A DNA stretch of 64,000 nucleotides, taken from positions 1-64,000 of the forward strand of contig NZ_JACJPO010000041.1 of the NCBI RefSeq assembly GCF_014696105.1, written 5' to 3'. This document shows, piece by piece, positions 53,176-61,623 of this stretch. Under the pieces are notes generated by a model. The model ran no database searches. It was not told where the DNA came from and saw only the letters and a list, made by a program, of their open reading frames with translations. Made by a program: the position numbers and the translations under genes. Position 1 is the first letter of the stretch. The number at the start of each line of letters is the position of its first letter. This stretch comes from Microcoleus sp. FACHB-1515. Its GTDB lineage: Bacteria > Cyanobacteriota > Cyanobacteriia > Elainellales > Elainellaceae.

Positions 53176-53934
53176 ATGCGCTATCGTTCGGCTATGGCAC
53201 ACGCTTCTTTTTCCTGGCAAAAATTTACCAGTTCCTTGCCTGCGATCGATCGACGAATGCTGCGACGGCTCGATCGATTTCGCGGACCGGGCGGCTGGCT
53301 GATGGCGCTCACCCTCATCGCCGCGCTGTGGTTGTGGAATTGGCCGCTGGTGCTGGCAACGCTGATCGGACTCGTCAGCATGGTGCTGGCCTATGGCGTG
53401 CAGCAGTATCGCTGGCAAGATTGGCAGAGCGAGGTTTGGCAGAAGCTTTGGAGTCGATCGAATCGTCAGTTGACGATCAGTGTGCTGCTCGGTGGAATTG
53501 CCACGATCGCCACCTACATTGCCGCAATGGTTTGGCTGGCGGCAGACAACGGCTGGCTGGCAGCGGGAACCATTTTGCAAGGATTGGGAACGCTGGCCGC
53601 TGTGCTGCTGCTGCTGCGGCAAACTTGGGGGCAATCCGAGGGGCAGCCGACAGATGAAGTGCAGATGCTTTCGCGGTTGAGTACCGCAGATGCGCTCGAT
53701 CGCCTAATCGCCATTCGTCAAGTGACGCTCTGGGCAAAAGCTGAGAGTCCAACGCTGCAAGCGCAGGTGGCCGATTGTTTCCAGCTGCTGCTGCAACGCG
53801 AAAGCGAACCGATTTTGCAAACGGCGTTGATGGACGGACTGCAAGCCTTGATGCCCGATCGCCTCGGCACAGGTGAATCGTCGCCTGTTGCCATCCCGAT
53901 TGCTTTGCAGGTGGATGTGAAAGAATCGGCGTAA
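53176..53934 (+). CDS. Two-helix membrane protein with C-terminal HEAT/ARM-like helices
   Basis: About 252 residues from the ATG at 53176 (53194 also possible). Three or four hydrophobic segments in the first half (MALTLIAALWLWNWPLVLAT; ISVLLGGIATIATYIAAMVW; and LAAVLLLLRQTW). The second half is cytoplasmic and helical (LSTADALDRLIAIRQVTLWA, QVADCFQLLLQRESEPILQT), like the armadillo-type proteins common in cyanobacteria. Function unknown. thyX starts 75 bp downstream. Confidence 0.72.
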   Translation: MRYRSAMAHASFSWQKFTSSLPAIDRRMLRRLDRFRGPGGWLMALTLIAALWLWNWPLVLATLIGLVSMVLAYGVQQYRWQDWQSEVWQKLWSRSNRQLTISVLLGGIATIATYIAAMVWLAADNGWLAAGTILQGLGTLAAVLLLLRQTWGQSEGQPTDEVQMLSRLSTADALDRLIAIRQVTLWAKAESPTLQAQVADCFQLLLQRESEPILQTALMDGLQALMPDRLGTGESSPVAIPIALQVDVKESA

Positions 53935-54009
53935 AAAAATTTGAGAATTTGTGCGATCGCGCTCCAAGCCGACTATCCTAGAAACCCTGTTGCGTTCAGG
54001 CTTACTTTG

Positions 54010-54732
54010 ATGGATCGCTTTACTGTTGCCGTTATCTCGCAAACTCCCAATCCGCAGCAGACGATTTACGCTGCAATGCACCAAGATTATGCCGAAGGAT
54101 TCGTGGCGGACGATCGCGACGCTTTTCCGTCCGAAGAGCGCTCAGGCGAAATCATCGTCAAGCAACTGCTGGCGGGAAATCGCGGGCATTATGGCCCCCT
54201 GGAGCATCCGCAAATCGTTCTCAATTGCGGCTGGTTTCCCCACAGCACGATGCAGCAGATTCGGACGCATCGTGTCGGAATCTCGTTTGATGTTCAGTCC
54301 GGACGATATACCGGACAGCGAATCTTGGACGTGGTTTCGGGCAAACGAGAGGTTGAGGAAGTATTTTATCTGCGTCCGATCGGCGCGTATAGCGATCGCC
54401 AAGGCAAACGCTATGACTACACCGAAGCGCAGCGGCAAGAAGATATTGAATGGTGTCTAAAAGCTTGTCATCGCTATCACGAACGCATCGAGCAAGGCTT
54501 TTCCGAAGAACACGCTCGCGGCTTGATTCCCTTTGATGTGCGCCAGCATTGGGTGATGTCGGCAAATGTGCGATCGATCCTTCATCTGGTCGATCTGCGC
54601 TGGAAGGCCGATGCTCAGCTTGAAGCGCAAAAGCTGTGTGAACTGATTTGGCCGCACATCGAAGCGTGGGTTCCCGCGATCGCTCAGTGGTATGAAGCCA
54701 ATCGTCTCAAAAAAGCACGGCTGGCTCCGTAA
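54010..54732 (+). CDS. thyX: Flavin-dependent thymidylate synthase
   Basis: 240 residues. The ThyX signature appears as RTHRVGISFDVQSGRYTG (HR-x3-S...S-x-R), with the cyanobacterial-type RTHR and Asp variants of the RHRxxSxN consensus. SGEIIVKQLLAGNRGHYGPLEH and RGLIPFDVRQHWVMSAN are further family segments. It makes dTMP with FAD and methylene-THF. The ATG at 54010 matches the family start. Confidence 0.95.
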   Translation: MDRFTVAVISQTPNPQQTIYAAMHQDYAEGFVADDRDAFPSEERSGEIIVKQLLAGNRGHYGPLEHPQIVLNCGWFPHSTMQQIRTHRVGISFDVQSGRYTGQRILDVVSGKREVEEVFYLRPIGAYSDRQGKRYDYTEAQRQEDIEWCLKACHRYHERIEQGFSEEHARGLIPFDVRQHWVMSANVRSILHLVDLRWKADAQLEAQKLCELIWPHIEAWVPAIAQWYEANRLKKARLAP

Positions 54733-54903
54733 TCTAAGGTAGGCGAGATTGCCGTTGAGTCGCTTATGCTCAGGAGGAAGTCAGCAGCGAACCTATCTTG
54801 GGACTGATGAAGCTTCCAGCTAGCATGGAACTGTTTGAGGGATCGATCGGTCGTTGCAGAAAAGATGCGGTCTCAAGCCCAACCGCCGTGCCAATCACCT
54901 GCT

Positions 54904-55767
54904 ATGAATCATGAATTTTTTCGCCGCTCGGCTGCACTTGCCCTTGTTGCGGCTTCGCTGCTTGCTCCAGCTCAAATGACCGCAGCGCAAACGGCTTCGG
55001 CTGAATCAGACGCCGTCTTGATGGCTCAAAGTGATCCGAATCGCGGCCACTTCAGTTTGGCAATTATGCAGGCACAGCCGAGCTATCCCAACTTGATTGC
55101 TCGCGTCTCGCTGTTGACCAAGCGTCCCGACGCTTTTTTGCAAGAGCGCTTCATCGGCGATTTTCGCTATCGGATGAATCAGCAAGCGCAGTTTATTCGC
55201 GGTCTCAATCCGGGCGATCGCGTGGTCATTCGTTTGTTTACGCCGCAAAATCAACTAATCGGCTACACCGAAGCTGAACTTTTGCCGAATTTTGCCAGCA
55301 TCAATCTTGTCCTGCCCACGCCTGCCGATTCGTCGCGCACGATTCGCACGGTTTACGGCAGCGACACAGACCAAAACGGCGCGATCGATGCGGGCAGCGT
55401 GATCTACGACTACTTCACGCGAGTCACGGGCGACCAGCTTGCCACCAGTCGCGCTACGTTCTTGAGCGAGCATTCGCAGCCGAGCAGTTTTCAGATGCGA
55501 AATTTGCCCGCCCCCACCGCGCAAGCTCGCTATCCCGATTCGTTCGCGACTGGAAATTTCTCGCTGGCAGGCCGCACGATCGCCGTTTTTGATTCGAATC
55601 TTGCGCCCGCGCTCGTTGCTGTTCCCGGTGCGATGGTGCAGCCAACCACGCTCAGCAACGGCACGTCAGTTTATGAAGCCAGTCGGCTGATTTTGGCTTA
55701 TCGATCGATCGGCGTGTCGCAAGGTCGGCTGACCGAAACGATCGACGCACCGCCGGAAGGCAATTAG
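54904..55767 (+). CDS. Exported protein of unknown function with EF-hand-like loop
   Basis: 287 residues. Signal peptide FFRRSAALALVAASLLAP, cleavage after about residue 27. The mature region has YPNLIARVSLLTKRPDAFLQ and a calcium-loop-like DTDQNGAIDAG (D-x-D-x-N-G-x-I-D) near 160. ATG at 54904 preferred over a non-ATG start at 54835. Its last 4 bp overlap the convergent moeA gene. Not a known family to me. Confidence 0.75.
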   Translation: MNHEFFRRSAALALVAASLLAPAQMTAAQTASAESDAVLMAQSDPNRGHFSLAIMQAQPSYPNLIARVSLLTKRPDAFLQERFIGDFRYRMNQQAQFIRGLNPGDRVVIRLFTPQNQLIGYTEAELLPNFASINLVLPTPADSSRTIRTVYGSDTDQNGAIDAGSVIYDYFTRVTGDQLATSRATFLSEHSQPSSFQMRNLPAPTAQARYPDSFATGNFSLAGRTIAVFDSNLAPALVAVPGAMVQPTTLSNGTSVYEASRLILAYRSIGVSQGRLTETIDAPPEGN

Positions 55768-56999
55768 GAGCGAGCGCGACCAACCAGCATGATCAGGACG
55801 CGATCGCCCGCTGCAATTTGGGTTTGGCCGATAGGGACGATCGCCAGTCCGTTTGTCGCCGCTAGATTAATCAGATTGCCGGAACTGTGCGAACCGCCTG
55901 CAAGCTGAAATTGATATTCTCCCTCAACAAGACAAACTTGTCCCCACAGGTACGATTCGCGCTTGCCATCCGATCGCAACGCCTGCATGGTGCGTCCCTG
56001 CACAAAGACGGGTCGCCAGCCTTCCGGCAATCCTGACAGCTTCCGCAAAGCAGGCTCAACAAATCGCCAAAAGCTCACCAGAGCAGAAACCGGATTTCCC
56101 GGCAGTCCGAAATAGAGGACGGAGCGATTGGCAAAAGTCGCAACCGTCAGCGGCTTTCCAGGCTTCACGGCCACCGATCGCACGTGCAGCTTCGCCCCCA
56201 GTTCGTCTAGGATGCGATCGACATAATCGTAATCGCCAACCGAAACGCCACCAGAGGAAATCACCAGATCCGCTTGAGAAATCGCCTGTTCGATCGCGGC
56301 TTTGAGCGCTTCGGGGCGATCGGGCACGATGCCAAGATCGATCGGTTCGGCTCCTGCTGCGGCAACGAGCGCGGCCAGTGCGTACTGATTGGAATCGACA
56401 ATTTGTCCGGGGGCAAGCGGCTGATTCGGCTGAACGAGTTCATCGCCTGTCGAAAAGATGGCAACACGAGGACGACGATAAACGGTGATTTCGGTGCATT
56501 GTGCGGCAGCGAGGACGGCGATCGCCTGTGCCCCAATTTGCAATCCGGCTGGCAACAGCGGCGCTCCGGCCTGATAAAATTCCGCTTTCGATCGCACAAA
56601 CGCTTTCGGTTTTGGCGCTTCAAGAATCGTGACGCGATCGCCTTGTCGCTGGGTGACTTCTTGAATCACGATCGTATCCGCTCCATCTGGCAGCATTCCT
56701 CCGGTGAAAATGCGGGCGGCTTGTCCGGGTGCGATCGATTTTTGGGGCGCATAGCCTGCCGGAATTTCTTCAACGATTTGCAGGGCGATCGGATTTTCTG
56801 TGCTGGCCTGCTGCACATCCGCAAAGCGCACCGCATAGCCATCCATCGCGGAATTATCCCAGTGCGGAAAATCCAGCTTACTCATCACGGGCGCGGCGAG
56901 AATTCGCCCTGCAACTTTTTCGAGCGGCAGCACTTCCACGTCCGTTAGCGGCAGGGTGCGATCGAGAATTAAAGCTTCAGCTTCAGCGGCAGACAGCAT
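55764..56999 (-). CDS. moeA: Molybdopterin molybdenumtransferase
   Basis: 411 residues. Start MLSAAEAEALILDRTLPL, KLDFPHWDNSAMDGYAVRF, RIFTGGMLPDGADTIVIQE, STGDELVQPNQPLAPGQIVD and GLPGNPVSALVSFWRFVEP are MoeA hallmarks. It inserts molybdate into adenylylated molybdopterin for enzymes such as nitrate reductase. No other moco genes adjacent. Confidence 0.96.
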   Translation of the reverse strand: MLSAAEAEALILDRTLPLTDVEVLPLEKVAGRILAAPVMSKLDFPHWDNSAMDGYAVRFADVQQASTENPIALQIVEEIPAGYAPQKSIAPGQAARIFTGGMLPDGADTIVIQEVTQRQGDRVTILEAPKPKAFVRSKAEFYQAGAPLLPAGLQIGAQAIAVLAAAQCTEITVYRRPRVAIFSTGDELVQPNQPLAPGQIVDSNQYALAALVAAAGAEPIDLGIVPDRPEALKAAIEQAISQADLVISSGGVSVGDYDYVDRILDELGAKLHVRSVAVKPGKPLTVATFANRSVLYFGLPGNPVSALVSFWRFVEPALRKLSGLPEGWRPVFVQGRTMQALRSDGKRESYLWGQVCLVEGEYQFQLAGGSHSSGNLINLAATNGLAIVPIGQTQIAAGDRVLIMLVGRARS

Positions 57000-57087
57000 C
57001 GGTATTCCTAGCTAAAAGGATGGGCGTACAGATAGCGTACCTCCGTTAGAATCTTGTTAAGCGTATGCTTGCTTGCGGAGATGATAA

Positions 57088-57474
57088 ATGAACCCTGATG
57101 AGGCCAAAAATCTTTTTCGAGAGGCAAGTGAGATATGTCGATCTGCAACAGAGCAAACGATGAACGTCACGCTTCAATATGACGAGTCCAGCCTTTTGTG
57201 TGTGGACGAGCTAATCGATCGAAATTGGCCGGACGGCGTTACCGGAAATATGGATCAGCTTGTTCTAATTTGGGGCAGCTTCATTGGTGAATGCCTGCGG
57301 ACAATTTTGAACGGCGAGTGGGTCATGACCGATGCAGGTTGGGGCGTTCGCTGTAATGATATTGTTGCTCACCCCTTCAACAAGGTTGAGAAGCGATTCC
57401 GCAACGGGACTGGTGATTCTATTAGTTTTTTCTACCAAGCCTTAGTCGGCACACTAAATCCGTCTGAACAGTAG
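57088..57474 (+). CDS. DUF3806-like small protein
   Basis: 128 residues, soluble. The segment LIWGSFIGECLRTILNGEWV followed by HPFNKVEKRFRNGTGDSISF resembles the DUF3806 pattern (a GxFLGExL helix, then FPFxKVxKRxxNGxxDS). Base composition is a little more AT-rich than its neighbours and lacks HIP1, which could mean recent acquisition. Function unknown. Confidence 0.7.
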   Translation: MNPDEAKNLFREASEICRSATEQTMNVTLQYDESSLLCVDELIDRNWPDGVTGNMDQLVLIWGSFIGECLRTILNGEWVMTDAGWGVRCNDIVAHPFNKVEKRFRNGTGDSISFFYQALVGTLNPSEQ

Positions 57475-57522
57475 CGACCTTGAGCAAGACGAGTTTTTCT
57501 ATGACAGCCACCACTTCAAACC

Positions 57523-58068
57523 ATGCGTGATGACCAGCTAGTGAGGGATGACCAGCCGATCGAATATCGCCGTGTTCCGCTGTGGCGGCGGGGCTGTGCG
57601 CTGCTGATTGATTTTGTGGCAGTCGGCTTTGTCAGTTTGCTCGTCAGCAGTGGCGCAGTGGCGATCGTCTTCATCTTCGTGCTGGGCTGGCTGGGAATGC
57701 GGGTGGCCTTGGTCGATCGCAATCACGGTCAAAGTTTGGGACGGTGGGCACTCGATATGCGCGTTCTGGATTTGGAGCGGGGCGGCACACCAGATCTGGT
57801 GACGCTGGCAAAGCGCGAAGGCGGTTTGGGGCTGGCGCTGGGCTTATTTTTGGTGGGATTTCTCAGTTTGGGGACGGGCGGGCTTTGGGCGATTTTGCTG
57901 GTTGCACCGATCGCCATTGACCTGATTCCCGCTTGGCTCAATCCGGAAAATCAGCAGGCGTTGCATGACCAGTTGACGGATACGCACATTGCTGAATCGC
58001 GGCGCGGCTATTCGATCGACATCAAATTAAGAAAATGGATTGTCGAAGCCCGCGCCCGTATGAAATAA
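57523..58068 (+). CDS. RDD family membrane protein
   Basis: 181 residues. VPLWRRGCALLIDFVAVGFV contains the R..D pattern that names the family; helices about 27-50, 52-65, 100-118 and 122-140. DRNHGQSLGRWALDMRVLD is the second signature. Family members include Na+/H+ antiporter-like proteins; function here unknown. It precedes rpmG by 36 bp. Confidence 0.86.
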   Translation: MRDDQLVRDDQPIEYRRVPLWRRGCALLIDFVAVGFVSLLVSSGAVAIVFIFVLGWLGMRVALVDRNHGQSLGRWALDMRVLDLERGGTPDLVTLAKREGGLGLALGLFLVGFLSLGTGGLWAILLVAPIAIDLIPAWLNPENQQALHDQLTDTHIAESRRGYSIDIKLRKWIVEARARMK

Positions 58069-58104
58069 TGAACGTTTGTGGCTTTTCAAATTTGAGCTTG
58101 ACTT

Positions 58105-58293
58105 ATGGCTAAGGGCGTTCGTCTGATTATCACGCTGGAATGTACCGAGTGTCGCACCAATCCCGACAAGCGATCGAACGGTGTATCTCGCTACACGACC
58201 GAAAAAAATCGCCGGAACACAACGGCACGACTCGAACTTAAAAAGTTCTGCACCCACTGCAACCGTCACACCGTCCACAAAGAAATCAAGTAA
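58105..58293 (+). CDS. rpmG: 50S ribosomal protein L33
   Basis: 62 residues. [24 protein letters not shown] and [18 protein letters not shown] are diagnostic; the two CxxC pairs (C13-x2-C16, C49-x2-C52) are retained (zinc-binding form). First of the rpmG-rpsR-rnr unit. Confidence 0.97.
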   Translation: MAKGVRLIITLECTECRTNPDKRSNGVSRYTTEKNRRNTTARLELKKFCTHCNRHTVHKEIK

Positions 58294-58316
58294 TCTTTCA
58301 ACTTCACTGAAATCCC

Positions 58317-58532
58317 ATGAGCTACTATCGCCGTCGCGTTTCGCCTATTAATCCGAAAGATTCGATCGACTACAAAGATGTCGATTTGCTGCGGAAATAC
58401 ATCACCGAGCGCGGCAAAATTCTTCCCCGCCGCATCACAGGCTTGACCTCCAAGCAGCAACACGCCCTCACCACCGCGATCAAACGTGCCCGGATTCTTG
58501 CTTTGCTGCCGTTTGTCAACGCAGAAGGCTAA
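58317..58532 (+). CDS. rpsR: 30S ribosomal protein S18
   Basis: 71 residues. [20 protein letters not shown] then [20 protein letters not shown], the S18 core, ending ARILALLPF. The stop codon TAA overlaps the first unit of the heptamer repeat tract that follows. Confidence 0.97.
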   Translation: MSYYRRRVSPINPKDSIDYKDVDLLRKYITERGKILPRRITGLTSKQQHALTTAIKRARILALLPFVNAEG

Positions 58533-58614
58533 TTCGGAATTCGGTGTCGGAAATTCGGTTTTGCCCGACTTCCGACTTTCGACTTTCGATTTCCGACTCT
58601 CGACCCCCGACACC
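58531..58614. repeat. Twelve tandem heptamers filling the rpsR-rnr spacer
   Basis: Units in order: AATTCGG, AATTCGG, TGTCGGA, AATTCGG, TTTTGCC, CGACTTC, CGACTTT, CGACTTT, CGATTTC, CGACTCT, CGACCCC, CGACACC. All keep 7-bp phase over 84 bp. The first half is partly the reverse complement of the second (GTCGGAA with TTCCGAC), so the tract can fold. It begins at the rpsR stop and ends 4 bp before the rnr start: a STRR-type tract. Confidence 0.88.
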
Positions 58615-58618
58615 CAAA

Positions 58619-60673
58619 ATGGAAAAAGGCACGCTCGTCGAATTTCGGCTGCAAGGCGATAGCGCCGCGGAAGGATCGATCGCGGATCGCATCCGGCAGC
58701 GACGACTGGCCGTACTCGATCGACCCGAAGGCAAAAAGCACTGGGTCGCGATCGACGGGCGCAATCAGCCGCACATTCTGCATCCGCGCCAAATTACCTA
58801 TCAGGTGACGGGCGAAACTTATCAGCCTGCGGACATTGCCAAGTTTGTCCAAGAAATTGAGCCGTATCTCGATCCGTCGAGTCTGGAAGTGGCGTGGGAA
58901 CTGCTGAGCGAAGACGGGGAAACCACCGATCCGGCTGGACTGGCGCAGATTTTGTTTTCCGATACGAGTCCGCCTTTGTGCTATGCGGCGTACTGCCTGC
59001 TCTCAGAAGACAAGCTGTATTTCAAGCAGAAGGGCGATCGCTACGAGCCGCGATCGAAAGCGCAAATTGCCGAAATTCAGCATCAGCAATCGGTCGCAGC
59101 GGCAAAACAAGAAGAGTGGCAGCAGTATTTGCAGCGAATCGAACAGGCACTGGCGGGGAAATCGATAGAATGGCAGGAGGGCGATCGTCCGCGTTTGGAG
59201 GCGATCGAGCGTTTTGCGACTTTTGCCGAAGAAGCAACGCACCGCGCTCCGGCACTGGAAACGCTGGCCGCGCTCAAACGTCCTGAAACGCCCGAAGCTG
59301 CATTTCAACTTTTGGTGGATCTCTCGCTGTGGAGTCCCCACGAAAATCTTCATCTGCGGCGCAGTCAACTTCCCACTACTTTCCCCAGTCGGGTGATCGA
59401 CATGGCTCACCGCTGCCTGCAAACTCCGCCGCCCGATCCGGACACGAATCGGCTGGATCTGACGCATCTCAAGGTCTATACGATCGACGATGAAAGCACC
59501 AAAGAAATCGACGACGGCTTAAGCCTGGAAACTTTACCCGACGGAATTCATCGGCTGTGGATTCACATTGCCGATCCGACACGCTATGTTCTCCCCGGAG
59601 ACGAACTGGATCTTGAAGCCCGCCGCCGCTGCACAACGGTTTATCTGCCGACCGGAATGATTCCGATGTTTCCGCCGGAGTTGGCAACGGGGCCAATGAG
59701 CTTGGTGCAGGGACGGCTTTGTACTGCCCTCAGCTTTGGCGTGATTCTCGATGAGTCGGGCGCGATCGCAGACTTTGAAATTCACCCCAGCTTGATCAAG
59801 CCAACCTACCGCTTGACCTACGAAGATGTCGATGAAATGCTCGATTTGGGCGTGGAGGCGGAAGCGGAACTCGAAACGATCGCTCAGTTCGCCAAGCTGC
59901 GGCATCAGTGGCGACATCAACAGGGCGCAATCAGTATTCACATGCCGGAATCGTCGATTAAGGTGCAGGACGACGAAATTACGATCGAAGTGCTGGACGA
60001 TTCGATCGCGCGTCGCTTGGTCGCGGAAATGATGATTCTGGCGGGGGAAACTGCGGGACGCTACGGCCAAGAACACAGCCTGCCGCTGCCCTATCGCGGA
60101 CAAGCGCAGCCGGAACTGCCGCCGGAAGAAGAATTGATGCTGCTGCCGTCTGGTCCCGTTCGCGCCAGTGCAATTCGCCGCTGTATGCCGCGCAGCGAAA
60201 TGAATATCGCGCCTGTCCGTCACGCTAGCCTCGGACTGGATACCTATACGCAGGTAACATCGCCGATTCGTCGCTACACCGATTTGCTGACGCACTTCCA
60301 AATTAAGGCGCATCTGCGCGGTGAAGACTTGCCGTTTGACGGCGAAACGCTGAAAGAACTTGTGCAGGCAGTTAGCTCGACCGCTTATGAATCTGTGCTG
60401 GTAGAGCGGCAGACGAATCGCTATTGGGGCTTGGAATATCTGCGGCGCAACTCGGATGAAGTTTGGAACGGGCTGCTGCTGCGCTGGCTGCGCGAACATG
60501 AAAACTTGGGACTCGTCCTGCTGGAAGATTTGGCGATCGAACTGGCAATGCGCTTTACGCGATCGATCAACGTGGGCGATCGACTGGAACTGAAAGTTAC
60601 TTTCGTTGATCCCCGGCAAGATGTCGTGCAGTTCAGCGAATGTAAGCCAGAAATTCAGCCTGCGGCGTCCTGA
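58619..60673 (+). CDS. rnr: Ribonuclease R/II family exoribonuclease (RNB)
   Basis: 684 residues. N-terminal OB-like region, then the RNB catalytic domain starting LKVYTIDDESTKEIDDGLSLE, whose clustered Asp residues bind Mg2+, and IHIADPTRYVLPGDELDLEA, SLVQGRLCTALSFGV, YTQVTSPIRRYTDLLTHFQI. A C-terminal S1-like domain follows. It degrades RNA 3' to 5' and helps rRNA maturation. The ATG at 58619 (MEKGTLVEF) is used; the frame is open upstream through the repeat tract but that is not likely coding. Confidence 0.94.
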   Translation: MEKGTLVEFRLQGDSAAEGSIADRIRQRRLAVLDRPEGKKHWVAIDGRNQPHILHPRQITYQVTGETYQPADIAKFVQEIEPYLDPSSLEVAWELLSEDGETTDPAGLAQILFSDTSPPLCYAAYCLLSEDKLYFKQKGDRYEPRSKAQIAEIQHQQSVAAAKQEEWQQYLQRIEQALAGKSIEWQEGDRPRLEAIERFATFAEEATHRAPALETLAALKRPETPEAAFQLLVDLSLWSPHENLHLRRSQLPTTFPSRVIDMAHRCLQTPPPDPDTNRLDLTHLKVYTIDDESTKEIDDGLSLETLPDGIHRLWIHIADPTRYVLPGDELDLEARRRCTTVYLPTGMIPMFPPELATGPMSLVQGRLCTALSFGVILDESGAIADFEIHPSLIKPTYRLTYEDVDEMLDLGVEAEAELETIAQFAKLRHQWRHQQGAISIHMPESSIKVQDDEITIEVLDDSIARRLVAEMMILAGETAGRYGQEHSLPLPYRGQAQPELPPEEELMLLPSGPVRASAIRRCMPRSEMNIAPVRHASLGLDTYTQVTSPIRRYTDLLTHFQIKAHLRGEDLPFDGETLKELVQAVSSTAYESVLVERQTNRYWGLEYLRRNSDEVWNGLLLRWLREHENLGLVLLEDLAIELAMRFTRSINVGDRLELKVTFVDPRQDVVQFSECKPEIQPAAS

Positions 60674-60822
60674 GCAGGCAAACTTTGCTTTAAAACCTCA
60701 CGATCCTCTCCACCCCATAACAAGGAGGGAGCCGAACCGCTCAAAGTTCCCCTTACTAAGGGGATTTAGGGGGATCGCCCAACCACCCTGCCATCACGAA
60801 AGGCTGTTAAAACACGCCCTAG
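60672..60822. mobile_element. MITE-like element, copy C (about 151 bp)
   Basis: Right end (reverse complement) CTAGGGCGTGTTTTAACAGC is the best-preserved end in the window. The interior has TTAAAACCTCACGATCCTCTC, AAGGAGGGAGCCGAACCGCT, CAAAGTTCCCCTTACTAAGG and GGGATTTAGGGGGATCG. The left end is eroded and lies at the rnr stop codon. Confidence 0.75.
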
Positions 60823-60871
60823 CGTTCCGAATGTAGTACACTCAACGCCAAATTGGATGTAAGGAGGAAGA

Positions 60872-61495
60872 ATGCAACCTTTTCGCGTTGGCATTGCGGG
60901 ACCTGTGGGGTCGGGAAAAACAGCTTTGGTTGATGCGCTGTGTAAAGTAATGCGCGATCGCTTCAGCATTGGCGTCGTCACCAATGACATTTACACGCAG
61001 GAAGACGCCCAGTTTTTAGTTCGCAGTCAAGCCTTGGAGCGCGATCGCATCATTGGCGTCGAAACAGGCGGCTGTCCACACACGGCCATTCGCGAAGATG
61101 CCTCAATTAATCTGGTGGCGATCGAGCAGCTTGAGCAGCAATTTTCGCTAGATTTGGTGTTTGTCGAGAGCGGCGGCGACAATTTGGCGGCAACCTTCAG
61201 CCCGGAACTCGTGGACTTGACGATCTACGTGATCGATGTGGCGGCAGGTGACAAAATTCCGCGCAAAGGTGGGCCGGGAATTACGCGATCGGATTTGCTG
61301 GTGATTAACAAAATTGACCTTGCCCCTCTAGTCGGTGCAAGTTTAGACGTGATGGATCGCGATGCGCGGAAAATGCGGGGTGAGCGCCCCTTTGTCTTCA
61401 CAAATCTTAAAGCGCAGGATGGACTGGACGCGATCGTCGATTTTATCCGACTGCACATGGGTGAAACTACTGGAAATCCTGCTGTGGTGGGATGA
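60872..61495 (+). CDS. ureG: Urease accessory GTPase
   Basis: 207 residues. P-loop GPVGSGKTA (10-18), [18 protein letters not shown], the metal-binding CPH in [17 protein letters not shown], and [10 protein letters not shown] (GTPase NKxD). It drives GTP-dependent nickel insertion into urease. Ribosome site AAGGAGG. Placed just before the urea transporter, consistent with urea use; other ure genes are not in the window. Confidence 0.97.
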   Translation: MQPFRVGIAGPVGSGKTALVDALCKVMRDRFSIGVVTNDIYTQEDAQFLVRSQALERDRIIGVETGGCPHTAIREDASINLVAIEQLEQQFSLDLVFVESGGDNLAATFSPELVDLTIYVIDVAAGDKIPRKGGPGITRSDLLVINKIDLAPLVGASLDVMDRDARKMRGERPFVFTNLKAQDGLDAIVDFIRLHMGETTGNPAVVG

Positions 61496-61522
61496 CGGGA
61501 AACCTTAAAACAATCTGATTTG

Positions 61523-61564
61523 GTAGTACACGATACGATCGCAGATCTGAGCCGCTCGTAATAT
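61523..61564 (+). promoter_or_regulatory. NtcA-activated class II promoter of urtA
   Basis: GTA (61523-61525), 8 bp, TAC (61534-61536), exactly 22 bp, then TAATAT (61559-61564). This matches the consensus GTA-N8-TAC-N20-24-TA-N3-T for NtcA-activated promoters in cyanobacteria. It lies 60 bp upstream of the urtA ATG and is expected to switch on under nitrogen limitation. Confidence 0.85.
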
Positions 61565-61623
61565 CACTGCTATTCAAACCACTTCACCGATGATTCAGCT
61601 TCGATCGAAGCTGCGAAAGACTC

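Noticed and set aside
54295-54350. ThyX motif with Thr in place of the first Arg and Asp for Asn
   Set aside because: Looked like a catalytic variant, but RTHR...S.D appears to be the form I remember for cyanobacterial ThyX, so not unusual.
59534-60619. A 361-codon open frame on the minus strand inside the RNase R gene
   Set aside because: Antisense to a strongly conserved gene. Frequent HIP1 (GCGATCGC) and codon bias keep the opposite frames open. No motif.
60834-60848. NtcA-like site upstream of ureG (GTA-N8-AAC)
   Set aside because: The second half site is AAC rather than TAC, and the ureG ATG is too close for a -10 box at 22 bp.
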